From the NCBI GenBank assembly GCA_035761045.1, contig DASTRU010000061.1, positions 1 to 32,349 of the forward strand: a DNA stretch of 32,349 nucleotides. Direction: 5' to 3'. Positions 1-7,878 of the stretch are shown in pieces (the first letter of the stretch is position 1; the number at the start of each line of letters is the position of its first letter). The notes beneath the pieces were generated by a model that did no database searches, was not told the origin of the DNA, and was given only the letters and a program-made list of their open reading frames with translations. Position numbers and translations under genes: made by a program. Source of the stretch: DASTRU01 sp035761045. Lineage in GTDB: Bacteria; Pseudomonadota; Gammaproteobacteria; Burkholderiales; Burkholderiaceae_E.

Positions 1-1
1 C

Positions 2-232
2 ATCGCGGCCAAAGGCGTGCCGGCATGCGCGGGTTGCCACGGCCCGACCGGCGCGGGTATTCCGGCCTTGTATCCCCGTTTGGGTGGCCAGTGGGCCGAA
101 TACACCGAAGCGCAGCTCAATGCCTTCCGGTCGGGGCAGCGCAAGAACAACGCCGCGATGACTCAAATTTCCTCGCGTCTGTCCGATGCCGAAATCAAGG
201 CGGTATCCGATTACGTCGCGGGTTTGCGCTAA
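2..232 (+). CDS. Cytochrome c4-like protein, C-terminal part (5' truncated)
   Basis: The reading frame is open from the first bases of the window, so the gene begins upstream; a GTG at 17 is in frame but is only an internal Val codon. The visible 76 codons hold one c-type heme attachment site, CAGCH, then PRLGGQ and a C-terminal helix with SDAEIKAVSDYVAGL, the usual end of a class I cytochrome c domain of the c4/c5 type. Such proteins are periplasmic electron carriers to terminal oxidases. The first heme domain expected of a diheme c4 would lie outside the window, so mono- versus diheme cannot be decided. It is followed by a strong terminator and then by resB/ccsB, the machinery that attaches heme to such proteins, an association common in betaproteobacteria. 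Confidence 0.85.
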   Translation: MAAKGVPACAGCHGPTGAGIPALYPRLGGQWAEYTEAQLNAFRSGQRKNNAAMTQISSRLSDAEIKAVSDYVAGLR

Positions 233-313
233 ACGACCGCGACAGACCGCCGTCGCTCGGGTAGAAGGAATCTTCACGATCCTTCATGGTCTGAGCGGCG
301 GTTGCATGAACAT

Positions 314-344
314 GAAGGCAGCCGAGTGGCTGCCTTCTTTGTTT
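314..344 (+). terminator. Rho-independent terminator after the cytochrome c gene
   Basis: A perfect 10-bp stem (GAAGGCAGCC at 314-323 pairing with GGCTGCCTTC at 328-337) closes a GAGT tetraloop and is followed by TTTGTTT. It lies 82 bases after the cytochrome stop codon and 32 bases before resB, so it should separate the two transcripts. The remaining intergenic sequence (233-313) shows no gene. Confidence 0.88.
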
Positions 345-376
345 AGGCGCCGACCGCCGCCCCACGCTAAATCCGC

Positions 377-2524
377 ATGAGTCATCACGAACAGCCTGCC
401 GCATTGCCGGCGGTGATGCCGTCCATCGAAATCGCCTCGACCGAAGGCATCGTGTTGCAAACACGCTCCCGATTCGCGCGCGAGGCCGTCGAGTTGCTAA
501 GTTCGATGCGCTTTGCGATCTCGGTATTGGTGGTGATCGCCATCGCTTCGGTGATTGGCACGGTGATTCAGCAGAATCAGCCGATGGTCAATTACGTGAA
601 TCAGTTCGGGCCGTTCTGGTTCCAAGTGTTCGAGCGCTTGACCTTGTACTCGGTCTACACCTCGGGCTGGTTCTTCGTGTTGCTTACGTTTTTGGTTATC
701 AGCACGAGCCTGTGCATCGCGCGCAATACGCCGCGATTTCTGCGCGAGATGCGCGATATGCGCGCCGACCTGCGCGAGCAAAGCTTGCACGCTTTCGGGC
801 ATCGGCTTGAGGTCGAAAGTCCGCACGGACGGACCACGCTTGCCCAAACCGCTGAGCGCGCGCTGACCGCGCGTGGGTTTCGCATCACGCGTCGCGAGCA
901 TGAGGGCGCGACGTTGTTGGCGGCCAAGGCGGGCAGCGCTAATCGCTTGGGCTATATCTGCGCGCATTTGGCGATCGTCATCATGGCGGTGGGCTATCTC
1001 ATCGACACCGATTTGCCGATTCGCGCGCAGATGGTGTTATTCGGTAAAACACCGGTGACGAGCAATGGCTTGGTCAACGAGGTGCCGCCCACCGCGCGCT
1101 TCGGGCCCGCCAACATGACCTTTCGCGGCAGCGCGCTGATCCCGGAAGGGCAGTCGACCGATGTCGCGATCGTGAATTGGCGCAACGGCGCGTTCGTGCA
1201 AGACCTGCCGTTTACCGTGCAGCTTAAAAAATTCATCGTCGAGTATTACCCGACGGGCATGCCGAGGTTGTTTCGCAGCGAAGTCACTGTGACCGATCGG
1301 GATACCGGCAAAAGCGTCGACGCGAATATCGAAGTCAACAAGCCCTTTATCCATCGTGGTATCGCGATTTACCAATCGAGTTTCGACGACGGTGGCTCGC
1401 GACTACGGCTTACCGGTCATCCAATGACGGGCAGCAGTGCGTATTCCTTTCCGTTCGAAGGCAATGTGGGGCAATCGGCCCAACTGACGCGCGGGAACGG
1501 CGGGGCGGCGTACTCGGTGGAATTCACTGGATTTCGGCCGATCAACGTGGAGAACTTGGCGCCGGAGGCAGCGCGCGAGCCCGTCGATAAGCGGTTTCAG
1601 GATCATGTCGCCGCCGTGGTGTCATCGACCACCAAGAGCGAGCGCAATAAGCATTTGCGCAACGTCGGCCCAAGCTTTCAATACAAGCTGCGCGCGGCTG
1701 ATGGCACCGCGCGTGAATTCAGCAATTACATGCTGCCCATCGAGTTAGAGGGCCGTTCGTATTACCTTGCGGGCGTGCGCGATACACCGAGCGAGTCGTT
1801 TAAGTTCTTACGCATGCCGGCCGATCGCGATGGCAAGCTAGACGAATTCATGCGGTTACGAGCGGCGTTGCAAAACGGCGAGTTGCGCACGACGGCGGCG
1901 CAACGCTACGCCGCGCGCGCGCTAGGCGCCGCGCAAACGGAATTACGCGCGCCCTTGGCGGCGTCGGCGCAAACCACGCTCGAGTTGTTCGCGCAACGCG
2001 GCTTCGAGGCGATCGCCGAGCAACTCGAACAACGCGTGCCGCAAGCCGAGCAAGCGCAAGCCGCCGAAGTCTTCATGCGCATATTGAATGGCGCGTTGGG
2101 CGAGCTTTGGAGCGCCGCGCGCGAGCGCGATGGTCTTTCCCCCATCGCCGCCGATGCCGTGGATTCGCAATGGCTCGCCGCCGCTACCAATGCCTTGTCC
2201 GATGCAACGTTTTACAACGCGCCAGTGCTGTTGACGCTCGACAGCTTCGACCACGTGCAAGCCAGTGTTTTTCAGCTCACGCGTTCGCCGGGCAAGAACA
2301 TCGTGTACGGCGGGTGCTTGCTCTTGGTGATCGGCATCTTTTCAATGTTTTATGTGCACGAGCGGCGTATTTGGGTGTGGATCAAGGATCGGACCGCCGG
2401 CGCTCATTTACTGATGGCGATGAGCGCGCCGCGTCGCACGCTTGATTTCGAGCGCGAATTCGCTCAAGTGCGCGACCAGCTCGCGCAAATCGCCGTCGCG
2501 CAAACAACGCGTTCGAAAGGTTAG
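377..2524 (+). CDS. resB: Cytochrome c biogenesis protein ResB (Ccs1 family)
   Basis: This 715-aa membrane protein is the ResB/Ccs1 half of the system II cytochrome c synthetase. With CcsB it moves heme across the inner membrane and ligates it to apocytochrome CxxCH sites in the periplasm. Hydrophobic segments are seen at about residues 46-65, 96-115, 191-211 and 641-664, with a large periplasmic region between the last two, the normal ResB layout. The motif RSRFAREAVELLSSMRFAISV before the first helix is family-typical. The ATG at 377 has no clear Shine-Dalgarno sequence. ccsB starts 4 bases after the stop, so the two are surely one operon. A helical, Ala/Gln/Glu-rich stretch at about residues 490-580, before the last membrane segment, accounts for much of the length. 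Confidence 0.93.
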   Translation: MSHHEQPAALPAVMPSIEIASTEGIVLQTRSRFAREAVELLSSMRFAISVLVVIAIASVIGTVIQQNQPMVNYVNQFGPFWFQVFERLTLYSVYTSGWFFVLLTFLVISTSLCIARNTPRFLREMRDMRADLREQSLHAFGHRLEVESPHGRTTLAQTAERALTARGFRITRREHEGATLLAAKAGSANRLGYICAHLAIVIMAVGYLIDTDLPIRAQMVLFGKTPVTSNGLVNEVPPTARFGPANMTFRGSALIPEGQSTDVAIVNWRNGAFVQDLPFTVQLKKFIVEYYPTGMPRLFRSEVTVTDRDTGKSVDANIEVNKPFIHRGIAIYQSSFDDGGSRLRLTGHPMTGSSAYSFPFEGNVGQSAQLTRGNGGAAYSVEFTGFRPINVENLAPEAAREPVDKRFQDHVAAVVSSTTKSERNKHLRNVGPSFQYKLRAADGTAREFSNYMLPIELEGRSYYLAGVRDTPSESFKFLRMPADRDGKLDEFMRLRAALQNGELRTTAAQRYAARALGAAQTELRAPLAASAQTTLELFAQRGFEAIAEQLEQRVPQAEQAQAAEVFMRILNGALGELWSAARERDGLSPIAADAVDSQWLAAATNALSDATFYNAPVLLTLDSFDHVQASVFQLTRSPGKNIVYGGCLLLVIGIFSMFYVHERRIWVWIKDRTAGAHLLMAMSAPRRTLDFEREFAQVRDQLAQIAVAQTTRSKG

Positions 2525-2528
2525 AAAC

Positions 2529-3896
2529 ATGGAACTCATGCAAGCCGTTTCGACGGATTACGACATCGCCAAGCCATGGTTCAAGCGATTGACTCGCGGT
2601 GATTGGCTGCATGTCGCGTTCGTGGTGGCCGTGACGGGCTACGTTCTCGCACGGTATGCGGGCCGCTTCGATGTGTACGAACTCGGCGTGTTTCTTGGCG
2701 TGATGCCGGCCCTGGTTTGGCTTGGCCTCGCCTTCAAGCCCTTGCGTTTATTTCTACCCGCGTTGGGTGTGATGGCGATGCTTGGCATTAGCGCTTATGG
2801 CGGCGATTTAACACGCGCGGACCAAGCATTCGCGCTTAAGTATTTCCTAAGCAGCCAAAGCGCGATTTTGTGGATGTGCGCGATGTTCGTGCTCGCCACC
2901 GTGATGTATTGGATCGGCATTTTCATCGCCGCGCTGCGTCCGCAAGCCGAGTTCGCGACCACCGCCGGTCAAATGGGCACATGGTTCACATGGGTCGCCG
3001 TCTTGATGGGCTTTACCGGTTTGATGGTGCGTTGGTACGAAACGCATTTGATGGGTCCGGGCATGGGCTACATCCCGGTCAGTAATTTGTATGAAGTGTT
3101 CGTGTTGTTCGCGTTGATCACGGCGCTGTTTCATCTGCATTACGAACGGCGTGCGTTGATTCTCGAAGGCCATCAAGCGCGTGCCTTGGGCGGTTTCGTG
3201 TTGCTCGTGATCACCGCCGCCGTGGGCTTTTTGCTTTGGTACACCTTTGATCGCGGAGCGCACGAGATTCAGCCGCTCGTTCCCGCCTTGCAGAGCTGGT
3301 GGATGAAAATTCATGTACCGGCGAACTTCATCGGCTACGGCACGTTCTCGCTCGCGGCGATGGTCGCGTATGCCTATTTGATTAAGCAGCACGAAACCGT
3401 CGCGCGGCCGACGCCCTTGTTCGCGCTTTGGCTCGCCGGAGCGGCGATGTGGATGATGTTCGTCGGCCCCGGTTTATTACGCACGACGCGCTCGACCGTC
3501 GAGATCGCGATCTGGGCCACGGCGGGCGGCGCGCTTTCGTTGGCGTTCGTCGCCATGCGCAGCCGGCTCGCGCGGTTGTTGCCAAGCTTCGACACGTTGG
3601 ATGACGTGATGTACAAGGCGATCGCCGTGGGCTTCGCGTTTTTCACGATCGCCACCATCTTGGGCGCGCTATGGGCCGCCGAAGCATGGGGCACGTATTG
3701 GCAATGGGACCCGAAGGAAACATGGGCGCTCATTGTTTGGCTTAACTACGCCGCGTGGTTGCACCTAAGGTTGGTTAAGGGTTTGCGCGGAACGATCGCC
3801 GCGTATTGGGCCTTAGTCGGCTTGTTGATCACTGGCTTTGCTTTCCTGGGCGTGAACATGTTCCTAAGTGGTTTGCATAGTTACGGCCAGCTGTAA
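2529..3896 (+). CDS. ccsB: Cytochrome c biogenesis protein CcsB/CcsA (system II, WWD domain)
   Basis: This 455-aa polytopic membrane protein is the second subunit of the system II cytochrome c synthetase and is thought to form the heme channel. The diagnostic tryptophan-rich WWD signature is present near residues 387-397 (WGTYWQWDPKE). Histidines that could serve as external heme ligands flank it, in MKIHVPANF near residue 262 and SGLHSYG at the C-terminus. The frame is open further upstream, inside resB, but the ATG at 2529 lies just past the resB stop and begins the family-typical sequence (MELMQAV), so it is chosen. Tight coupling to resB supports a joint complex. A symbol of ccsA or resC would be equally acceptable. 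Confidence 0.93.
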   Translation: MELMQAVSTDYDIAKPWFKRLTRGDWLHVAFVVAVTGYVLARYAGRFDVYELGVFLGVMPALVWLGLAFKPLRLFLPALGVMAMLGISAYGGDLTRADQAFALKYFLSSQSAILWMCAMFVLATVMYWIGIFIAALRPQAEFATTAGQMGTWFTWVAVLMGFTGLMVRWYETHLMGPGMGYIPVSNLYEVFVLFALITALFHLHYERRALILEGHQARALGGFVLLVITAAVGFLLWYTFDRGAHEIQPLVPALQSWWMKIHVPANFIGYGTFSLAAMVAYAYLIKQHETVARPTPLFALWLAGAAMWMMFVGPGLLRTTRSTVEIAIWATAGGALSLAFVAMRSRLARLLPSFDTLDDVMYKAIAVGFAFFTIATILGALWAAEAWGTYWQWDPKETWALIVWLNYAAWLHLRLVKGLRGTIAAYWALVGLLITGFAFLGVNMFLSGLHSYGQL

Positions 3897-3906
3897 TACG
3901 AAGGAC

Positions 3907-3938
3907 CAGGCATGCGATGCATAAGCTTCGCAAGCCTG
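3907..3938 (+). other. Imperfect stem-loop just after ccsB, possible terminator or RNA-stability hairpin
   Basis: Ten bases after the ccsB stop, a 14-nt arm (3907-3920) pairs with 3925-3938 around an ATAA loop, with only two mismatched positions (A-A at 3912/3933 and T-T at 3918/3927). There is no T tract after it, so it is not a classical intrinsic terminator. The rest of the 3897-4041 intergenic region holds a weak CGCAC/GTGCG inverted repeat (3949-3953, 3966-3970) and a possible -10 element TAGAAT at 3996-4001, without a good -35. Confidence 0.5.
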
Positions 3939-4041
3939 AGTGACAAAGCGCACAGCCGTTTGGAAGTGCGGGGATCACGAAGCAAAACGCACGCTTAGAA
4001 TCGTTTGCTCCTACCTTTGATCCTCGCCACCGCCAAACATT

Positions 4042-5733
4042 ATGGGTGCCGTCTTCGCTGATCGCGATTTCATCTCCGATGCCGCCACCGCGCAGCAATG
4101 GTTGGCCAGGGTAAGCGCGTTGGACGCATCGTTATTCATTGAGCATGCCGACGCCATGCTGCGCGATCTGCGCGACCGACCGCGTCATCAAATTCAACAG
4201 TTGGCGATCATCGAGACGGTGCGCAAGCCCGTGATCGACGCCATTCACGCGCAGATGCGCGACTGCGAATTTCGCGCGGTGCCGATGTTGCCCGCCGAGT
4301 CCGCGAGTTTCATGCGCGCGATTGAAGTCGCGCGCGTCATGCGCGATGTTTACGCGCCGCTCGCCGAAGACGCCGATCTCGCCGCGTGCGATCCCGCGGC
4401 ATTGCGCGCTTCGAAGGAACGTCAACGCGATCCATCCTCGACCGACTTACTCGCGATCCTCGAAGCGCAAACGCGACCGATATCGTTGCGCGGCTTGGCG
4501 ATGCAGCGCGTGTTGGCCACGCAATCGCACGTGATCGTATGGAGCTACCGCGCGCGCATGTCGGTCGCGCAAGAGGATTGGGATCGTCTCGTTCGTTACG
4601 GCAAGCTCGCGCGCGCCGGACAACTGACCGATGCGCCGGTCGTCGATCCCACGCTTGCCGAATACAACGCCATCGCGCGCGCATGCTTGATCACGTCGGT
4701 GTTGTTGATGTTGGCTAAGCCCGCCACGATGAACGCTCTTGAATTCGACGTGGTGTACGACCTCGCGCGCCGCAGCGCGCACAAGGTGAAGTACCGCATC
4801 GAAGAAGGCGCCGAAGCGGTCGAGCCCGGACCATGGCCGTCGTTCGCGGCCACGCCTTTCGCCACGGTCTTGCTCGACACGCGCGGCGGCTTGATGGACG
4901 AATTGCGTCGCCTAAGCGCCGAGCTTGAGGCCGGATATTCGCCAGATGCCTTGGGGTTTGATAAACGCGTGTCCAATGCCTCGGCGCGCGATATCGTCAC
5001 GCGGGTGACGCAGGCGTGGCGCACGCCCGCGCAAGCCGTGCCGGCGTGGCGTCGTCCGTTAGGTGAAAAGGCCTTGGCGGTGCCGACCTTGCACCAAGTG
5101 CTCGCGGCGATGACTAAGCGCACCTACAACCCCACCCTCACGCAAACGCGCGGCGTCTATCAATACCGGCAGCGCGACGATGACCGCGTCATCGGCCACG
5201 AAGACCCGGTCACCGCGAAGATCAAGAACTTATTCGATGACGCCGAGACCTGGCAGATCACTGGCGAGAACGCGCAAGGCTTCATGTGCACGCGCCGGGG
5301 CGGCACGCCACGGTTGAACCTCGATCAACTCGTGGTGATGACCACCGGCAATGGTTTTCAACGCACGGCCATTTTCCTTGGTCGCGTGGATTGGCTGCGG
5401 CAAGAGCCGCAAACCGAATTCGACCAACGGCCGTTGCAAGAGCTTGGCGTGCGCTTGATGCTCGGCTCTCCCGTGTTGATCGGGCTCAAACTCGACAGCG
5501 CGGCGTTCGAGGACGCCTTCATGCTGCGTACCGCTCAACATGGCGCGACGGTCAGCATGGTCGAAATGCGCGATATGAACGTGGACACCTCGAGCCTCGT
5601 GGTGCCGCTCGCGCGCTGCAAGGAAGGCCAAGTCACCGAAATGATGGTGGACGGCGCGACCGAACGTATTCGCTTTGGCAAGGTGCTGTATCGCGGGCAA
5701 GACTTCGATCAGGTGTCGTTCTCATTGCTTTGA
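4042..5733 (+). CDS. Hypothetical protein, possibly with a degenerate PilZ-like C-terminal domain
   Basis: I do not recognise this 563-aa protein with confidence. It has no signal peptide or membrane segment, so it is probably cytoplasmic. The N-terminal two thirds is predicted mostly helical, with charged, repeat-like helices but no clear catalytic motif. The C-terminal ~170 residues look beta-rich; near residue 405 the stretch WQITGENAQGF recalls the second half of PilZ domains (D/NxSxxG), but the Arg pair needed for cyclic di-GMP binding is not obvious. The ATG at 4042 has no visible Shine-Dalgarno sequence. Base composition resembles the neighbours. Its 3' end overlaps phoR tail-to-tail by 25 bp, which makes an erroneous ORF unlikely because the reading frame is uninterrupted and codon-biased throughout. 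Function unknown. Confidence 0.75.
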   Translation: MGAVFADRDFISDAATAQQWLARVSALDASLFIEHADAMLRDLRDRPRHQIQQLAIIETVRKPVIDAIHAQMRDCEFRAVPMLPAESASFMRAIEVARVMRDVYAPLAEDADLAACDPAALRASKERQRDPSSTDLLAILEAQTRPISLRGLAMQRVLATQSHVIVWSYRARMSVAQEDWDRLVRYGKLARAGQLTDAPVVDPTLAEYNAIARACLITSVLLMLAKPATMNALEFDVVYDLARRSAHKVKYRIEEGAEAVEPGPWPSFAATPFATVLLDTRGGLMDELRRLSAELEAGYSPDALGFDKRVSNASARDIVTRVTQAWRTPAQAVPAWRRPLGEKALAVPTLHQVLAAMTKRTYNPTLTQTRGVYQYRQRDDDRVIGHEDPVTAKIKNLFDDAETWQITGENAQGFMCTRRGGTPRLNLDQLVVMTTGNGFQRTAIFLGRVDWLRQEPQTEFDQRPLQELGVRLMLGSPVLIGLKLDSAAFEDAFMLRTAQHGATVSMVEMRDMNVDTSSLVVPLARCKEGQVTEMMVDGATERIRFGKVLYRGQDFDQVSFSLL

Positions 5734-7043
5734 GCGGATTCTTGAATCGCCGCGATCGATCGCGCCACGCGCTGCGGCGGGAAGATGGCCGTCATCGTCG
5801 TGCCTCGACCGTATTCGCTATCGATACGCAAGCTGCCGTTATGCCGCGTCAACACATGCTTGACGATGGCAAGTCCTAATCCCGTGCCGCCGGAGTCCCG
5901 CGAGCGACTGCGGTCCACTCGATAAAAGCGTTCCGTCAAGCGCGGTAAATGATGGGCTTCGATGCCAATGCCTGTGTCGCGCACGGAAAAGCGCAAGCCT
6001 TGGTCGTCGCATTCAATTCGAACGTAAACGCGTCCGCCATCGGGTGTGTAGCGCACGGCGTTCGACACCAAGTTTTCGAACGCGCTGACAAGCTCCGTCT
6101 CCGCCCCGTACAAGGCCAAGCCCTTGGGCGCGTCGATCGCAATCGTATGGCGACCCCGGCTTAACGAGCGCGCGCCGTTTTCCAAGCGAGCGAGCAGCGG
6201 GTCGAGCATGACGGCCGTGTCGCGTGGCGCATAAGGCGTGGCTTCCAAGGCCGATAGCGCGAGCAGGTCCTCCACGATGCGACGCATGCGCAACGCCTGC
6301 TCGTTCATCAAGTCGAGAAAACGGCGCTTTTGATCGTCCGGCATGTCCTCGTGGTCATGCATGGTTTCGAGAAAACCGGCGAGCACCGTCAGCGGTGTTT
6401 TGAGTTCATGCGACACGTTCGCGACGAAATCGCGGCGCATGGTTTCAAGACGCTCGAGTTGCGTGACGTCGCGCGACAGCAGCAAGCGTTGGCCATCGCC
6501 GACCTCGATCAATTGAAGTTGCAGCATGCGCAGCTCTTGGCGCACCAACCGCACGGTGATCGGTCGGCTCCAATTCTCGGAATTCAGATACGCCGCGAAT
6601 TCGGGCAGGCGAACGAGATTGGTGATCGCATGACCGACATCGGCTTTCGCGTCGAGGTTGAACATGCCCACCGCGACGGCGTTGCAAAACAAAATGTGGT
6701 TGTCGCGCGTGAGCGTGATGACGCCGTCGGGCAGGGCTTGCGCGGCCTTGCGAAAACGGTTGAGCGAGTCGGCGAGTTCGGCCAATTGCCGTCGTTGCGC
6801 GCGTTGTTCGCGATATAGCAGCGCGAACACGTCGTCCCACAAACCACGGCCAATCGGCACTCGTCCGCGCGAGCCCGCCGCGACCCAACGATGCAAGGCC
6901 AACAAACGAAAGCTGCCGTACATCCATGCGAACGATGCGACGGCCATGCCTACGCCTAAGCCAAAGGCCAGTCCGCCGGCCTTCACGAGCCCGGCGATCA
7001 GCGCGATGAACAGCGCGAACTTGATGACGATGCGCGCAACCAT
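5709..7043 (-). CDS. phoR: PhoR-type membrane sensor histidine kinase
   Basis: This 444-aa kinase has two N-terminal membrane segments (about residues 5-22 and 26-48), a short linker with the PhoR-typical GRGLWDDVFALLYR, a PAS domain (about 100-195), a HisKA box with phosphoacceptor His212 (VANVSHELKTPL), and a HATPase_c domain with the N box ENLVSNA (323-329), DTGIGI (356-361) and GGTGLGLAI. In the phosphate regulon PhoR phosphorylates PhoB and responds to PstSCAB/PhoU. The ATG at 7043 has a GAGG about 10 bases upstream; the longer frame to 7181 runs into hmuV and is rejected. No phoB or pst gene is in the window: phoR lies 67 bp downstream of an ABC-transporter ATPase in the same direction. 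The PhoR assignment rests on overall architecture; the signal sensed is inferred. Confidence 0.88.
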   Translation of the reverse strand: MVARIVIKFALFIALIAGLVKAGGLAFGLGVGMAVASFAWMYGSFRLLALHRWVAAGSRGRVPIGRGLWDDVFALLYREQRAQRRQLAELADSLNRFRKAAQALPDGVITLTRDNHILFCNAVAVGMFNLDAKADVGHAITNLVRLPEFAAYLNSENWSRPITVRLVRQELRMLQLQLIEVGDGQRLLLSRDVTQLERLETMRRDFVANVSHELKTPLTVLAGFLETMHDHEDMPDDQKRRFLDLMNEQALRMRRIVEDLLALSALEATPYAPRDTAVMLDPLLARLENGARSLSRGRHTIAIDAPKGLALYGAETELVSAFENLVSNAVRYTPDGGRVYVRIECDDQGLRFSVRDTGIGIEAHHLPRLTERFYRVDRSRSRDSGGTGLGLAIVKHVLTRHNGSLRIDSEYGRGTTMTAIFPPQRVARSIAAIQESAQSNENDT

Positions 7044-7110
7044 GAACAAACCTCGTAACGAGGGGGGCGAAGTGTCGCACAGCCACCGCTTGGCCGCGCG
7101 CGCCAACGCG

Positions 7111-7875
7111 CTACAACACGACGGGCCGCCCGTCGTGCGGATGCGTGAACACCGTGGCCGGCGCGCCGTAGGCGTGCTCAAGCGCCTGGGGTGTTAGCAC
7201 TTCGCGCGGCGGACCTTCGGCGACCACGCGGCCCGAGGCAAGCAACACCAGCCGATCGGCGAATTGCGCCGCGAGATTGAGTTCATGCAGCACCACCAGT
7301 ACCGTGCCGCCGTCGCGCGCGATGGCGCGGACTGCTTCGAGCGCTACTTTCTTTTGCGCGAAATCGAGATTGACGGTGGGTTCGTCGAGCATCAAGCAGC
7401 GGGCCCGCGGCGAAGCGTCCCAAATTTGCGCGAGCGCGCGAGCGATATGCACGCGTTGCTTCTCGCCACCCGACAAGGTGAGGTATCGACGTTTCGATAA
7501 ATCGCCAAGGCCGACGGTCGCGAGCGCGGCCTTCACGATGTCGTCGTCGCGATTCGCGTCCCGCGCATGAGGAATACGGCCGAGCCGCACGACTTCGTCC
7601 GTTTGAAAATCAAAACCGAGCGAGGGGTTTTGCGTCAGCACGGCGCGTTGTCGCGCGAGCGCGGCGGCCGGCCAGTCGCGCAATTGGCGTGAGAACAGCG
7701 CGATCGACCCTTCACGCGGCAACACGCCGCCGGCCAACGCATGAAACAAGGTGGATTTGCCCGCGCCGTTTGGGCCGATCACGACGGTGACGTGTCCGGG
7801 TGGCGCGACGATATCGACCGTGTCGAGCAATCGATGCGGCCCGACCTGAACGGTTAACGCGTGGGCTTCGAGCAT
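7111..7875 (-). CDS. hmuV: HmuV/FepC-type ABC transporter ATP-binding protein (heme, siderophore or B12)
   Basis: This 254-aa ATPase energises import through the adjacent FecCD-type permease. Seen directly: Walker A GPNGAGKST (34-42), Q-loop region near 82, signature LSGGEKQR (134-141), Walker B CLMLDEP (160-166) and the switch His197. The sequence LTQNPSLGFDFQTDEVVRLGR and the C-terminus ending in TVFTHPHDGRPVVL resemble heme importers of the HmuV group, which is why this symbol is given, but the family also includes B12 (BtuD) and ferric siderophore ATPases. Its ATG lies 3 bases after the permease stop, so the two are translated from one message. phoR follows 67 bp downstream. Confidence 0.85.
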   Translation of the reverse strand: MLEAHALTVQVGPHRLLDTVDIVAPPGHVTVVIGPNGAGKSTLFHALAGGVLPREGSIALFSRQLRDWPAAALARQRAVLTQNPSLGFDFQTDEVVRLGRIPHARDANRDDDIVKAALATVGLGDLSKRRYLTLSGGEKQRVHIARALAQIWDASPRARCLMLDEPTVNLDFAQKKVALEAVRAIARDGGTVLVVLHELNLAAQFADRLVLLASGRVVAEGPPREVLTPQALEHAYGAPATVFTHPHDGRPVVL

Positions 7876-7878
7876 GTC

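Noticed and set aside
2442..2528. Extension of ccsB into resB
   Set aside because: ATG 2529 directly after the resB stop gives the normal CcsB start; the extension is only an overlapping open frame.
7044..7181. Extension of phoR into hmuV
   Set aside because: The added 46 residues are not membrane-like and overlap hmuV; ATG 7043 has a ribosome-binding site.
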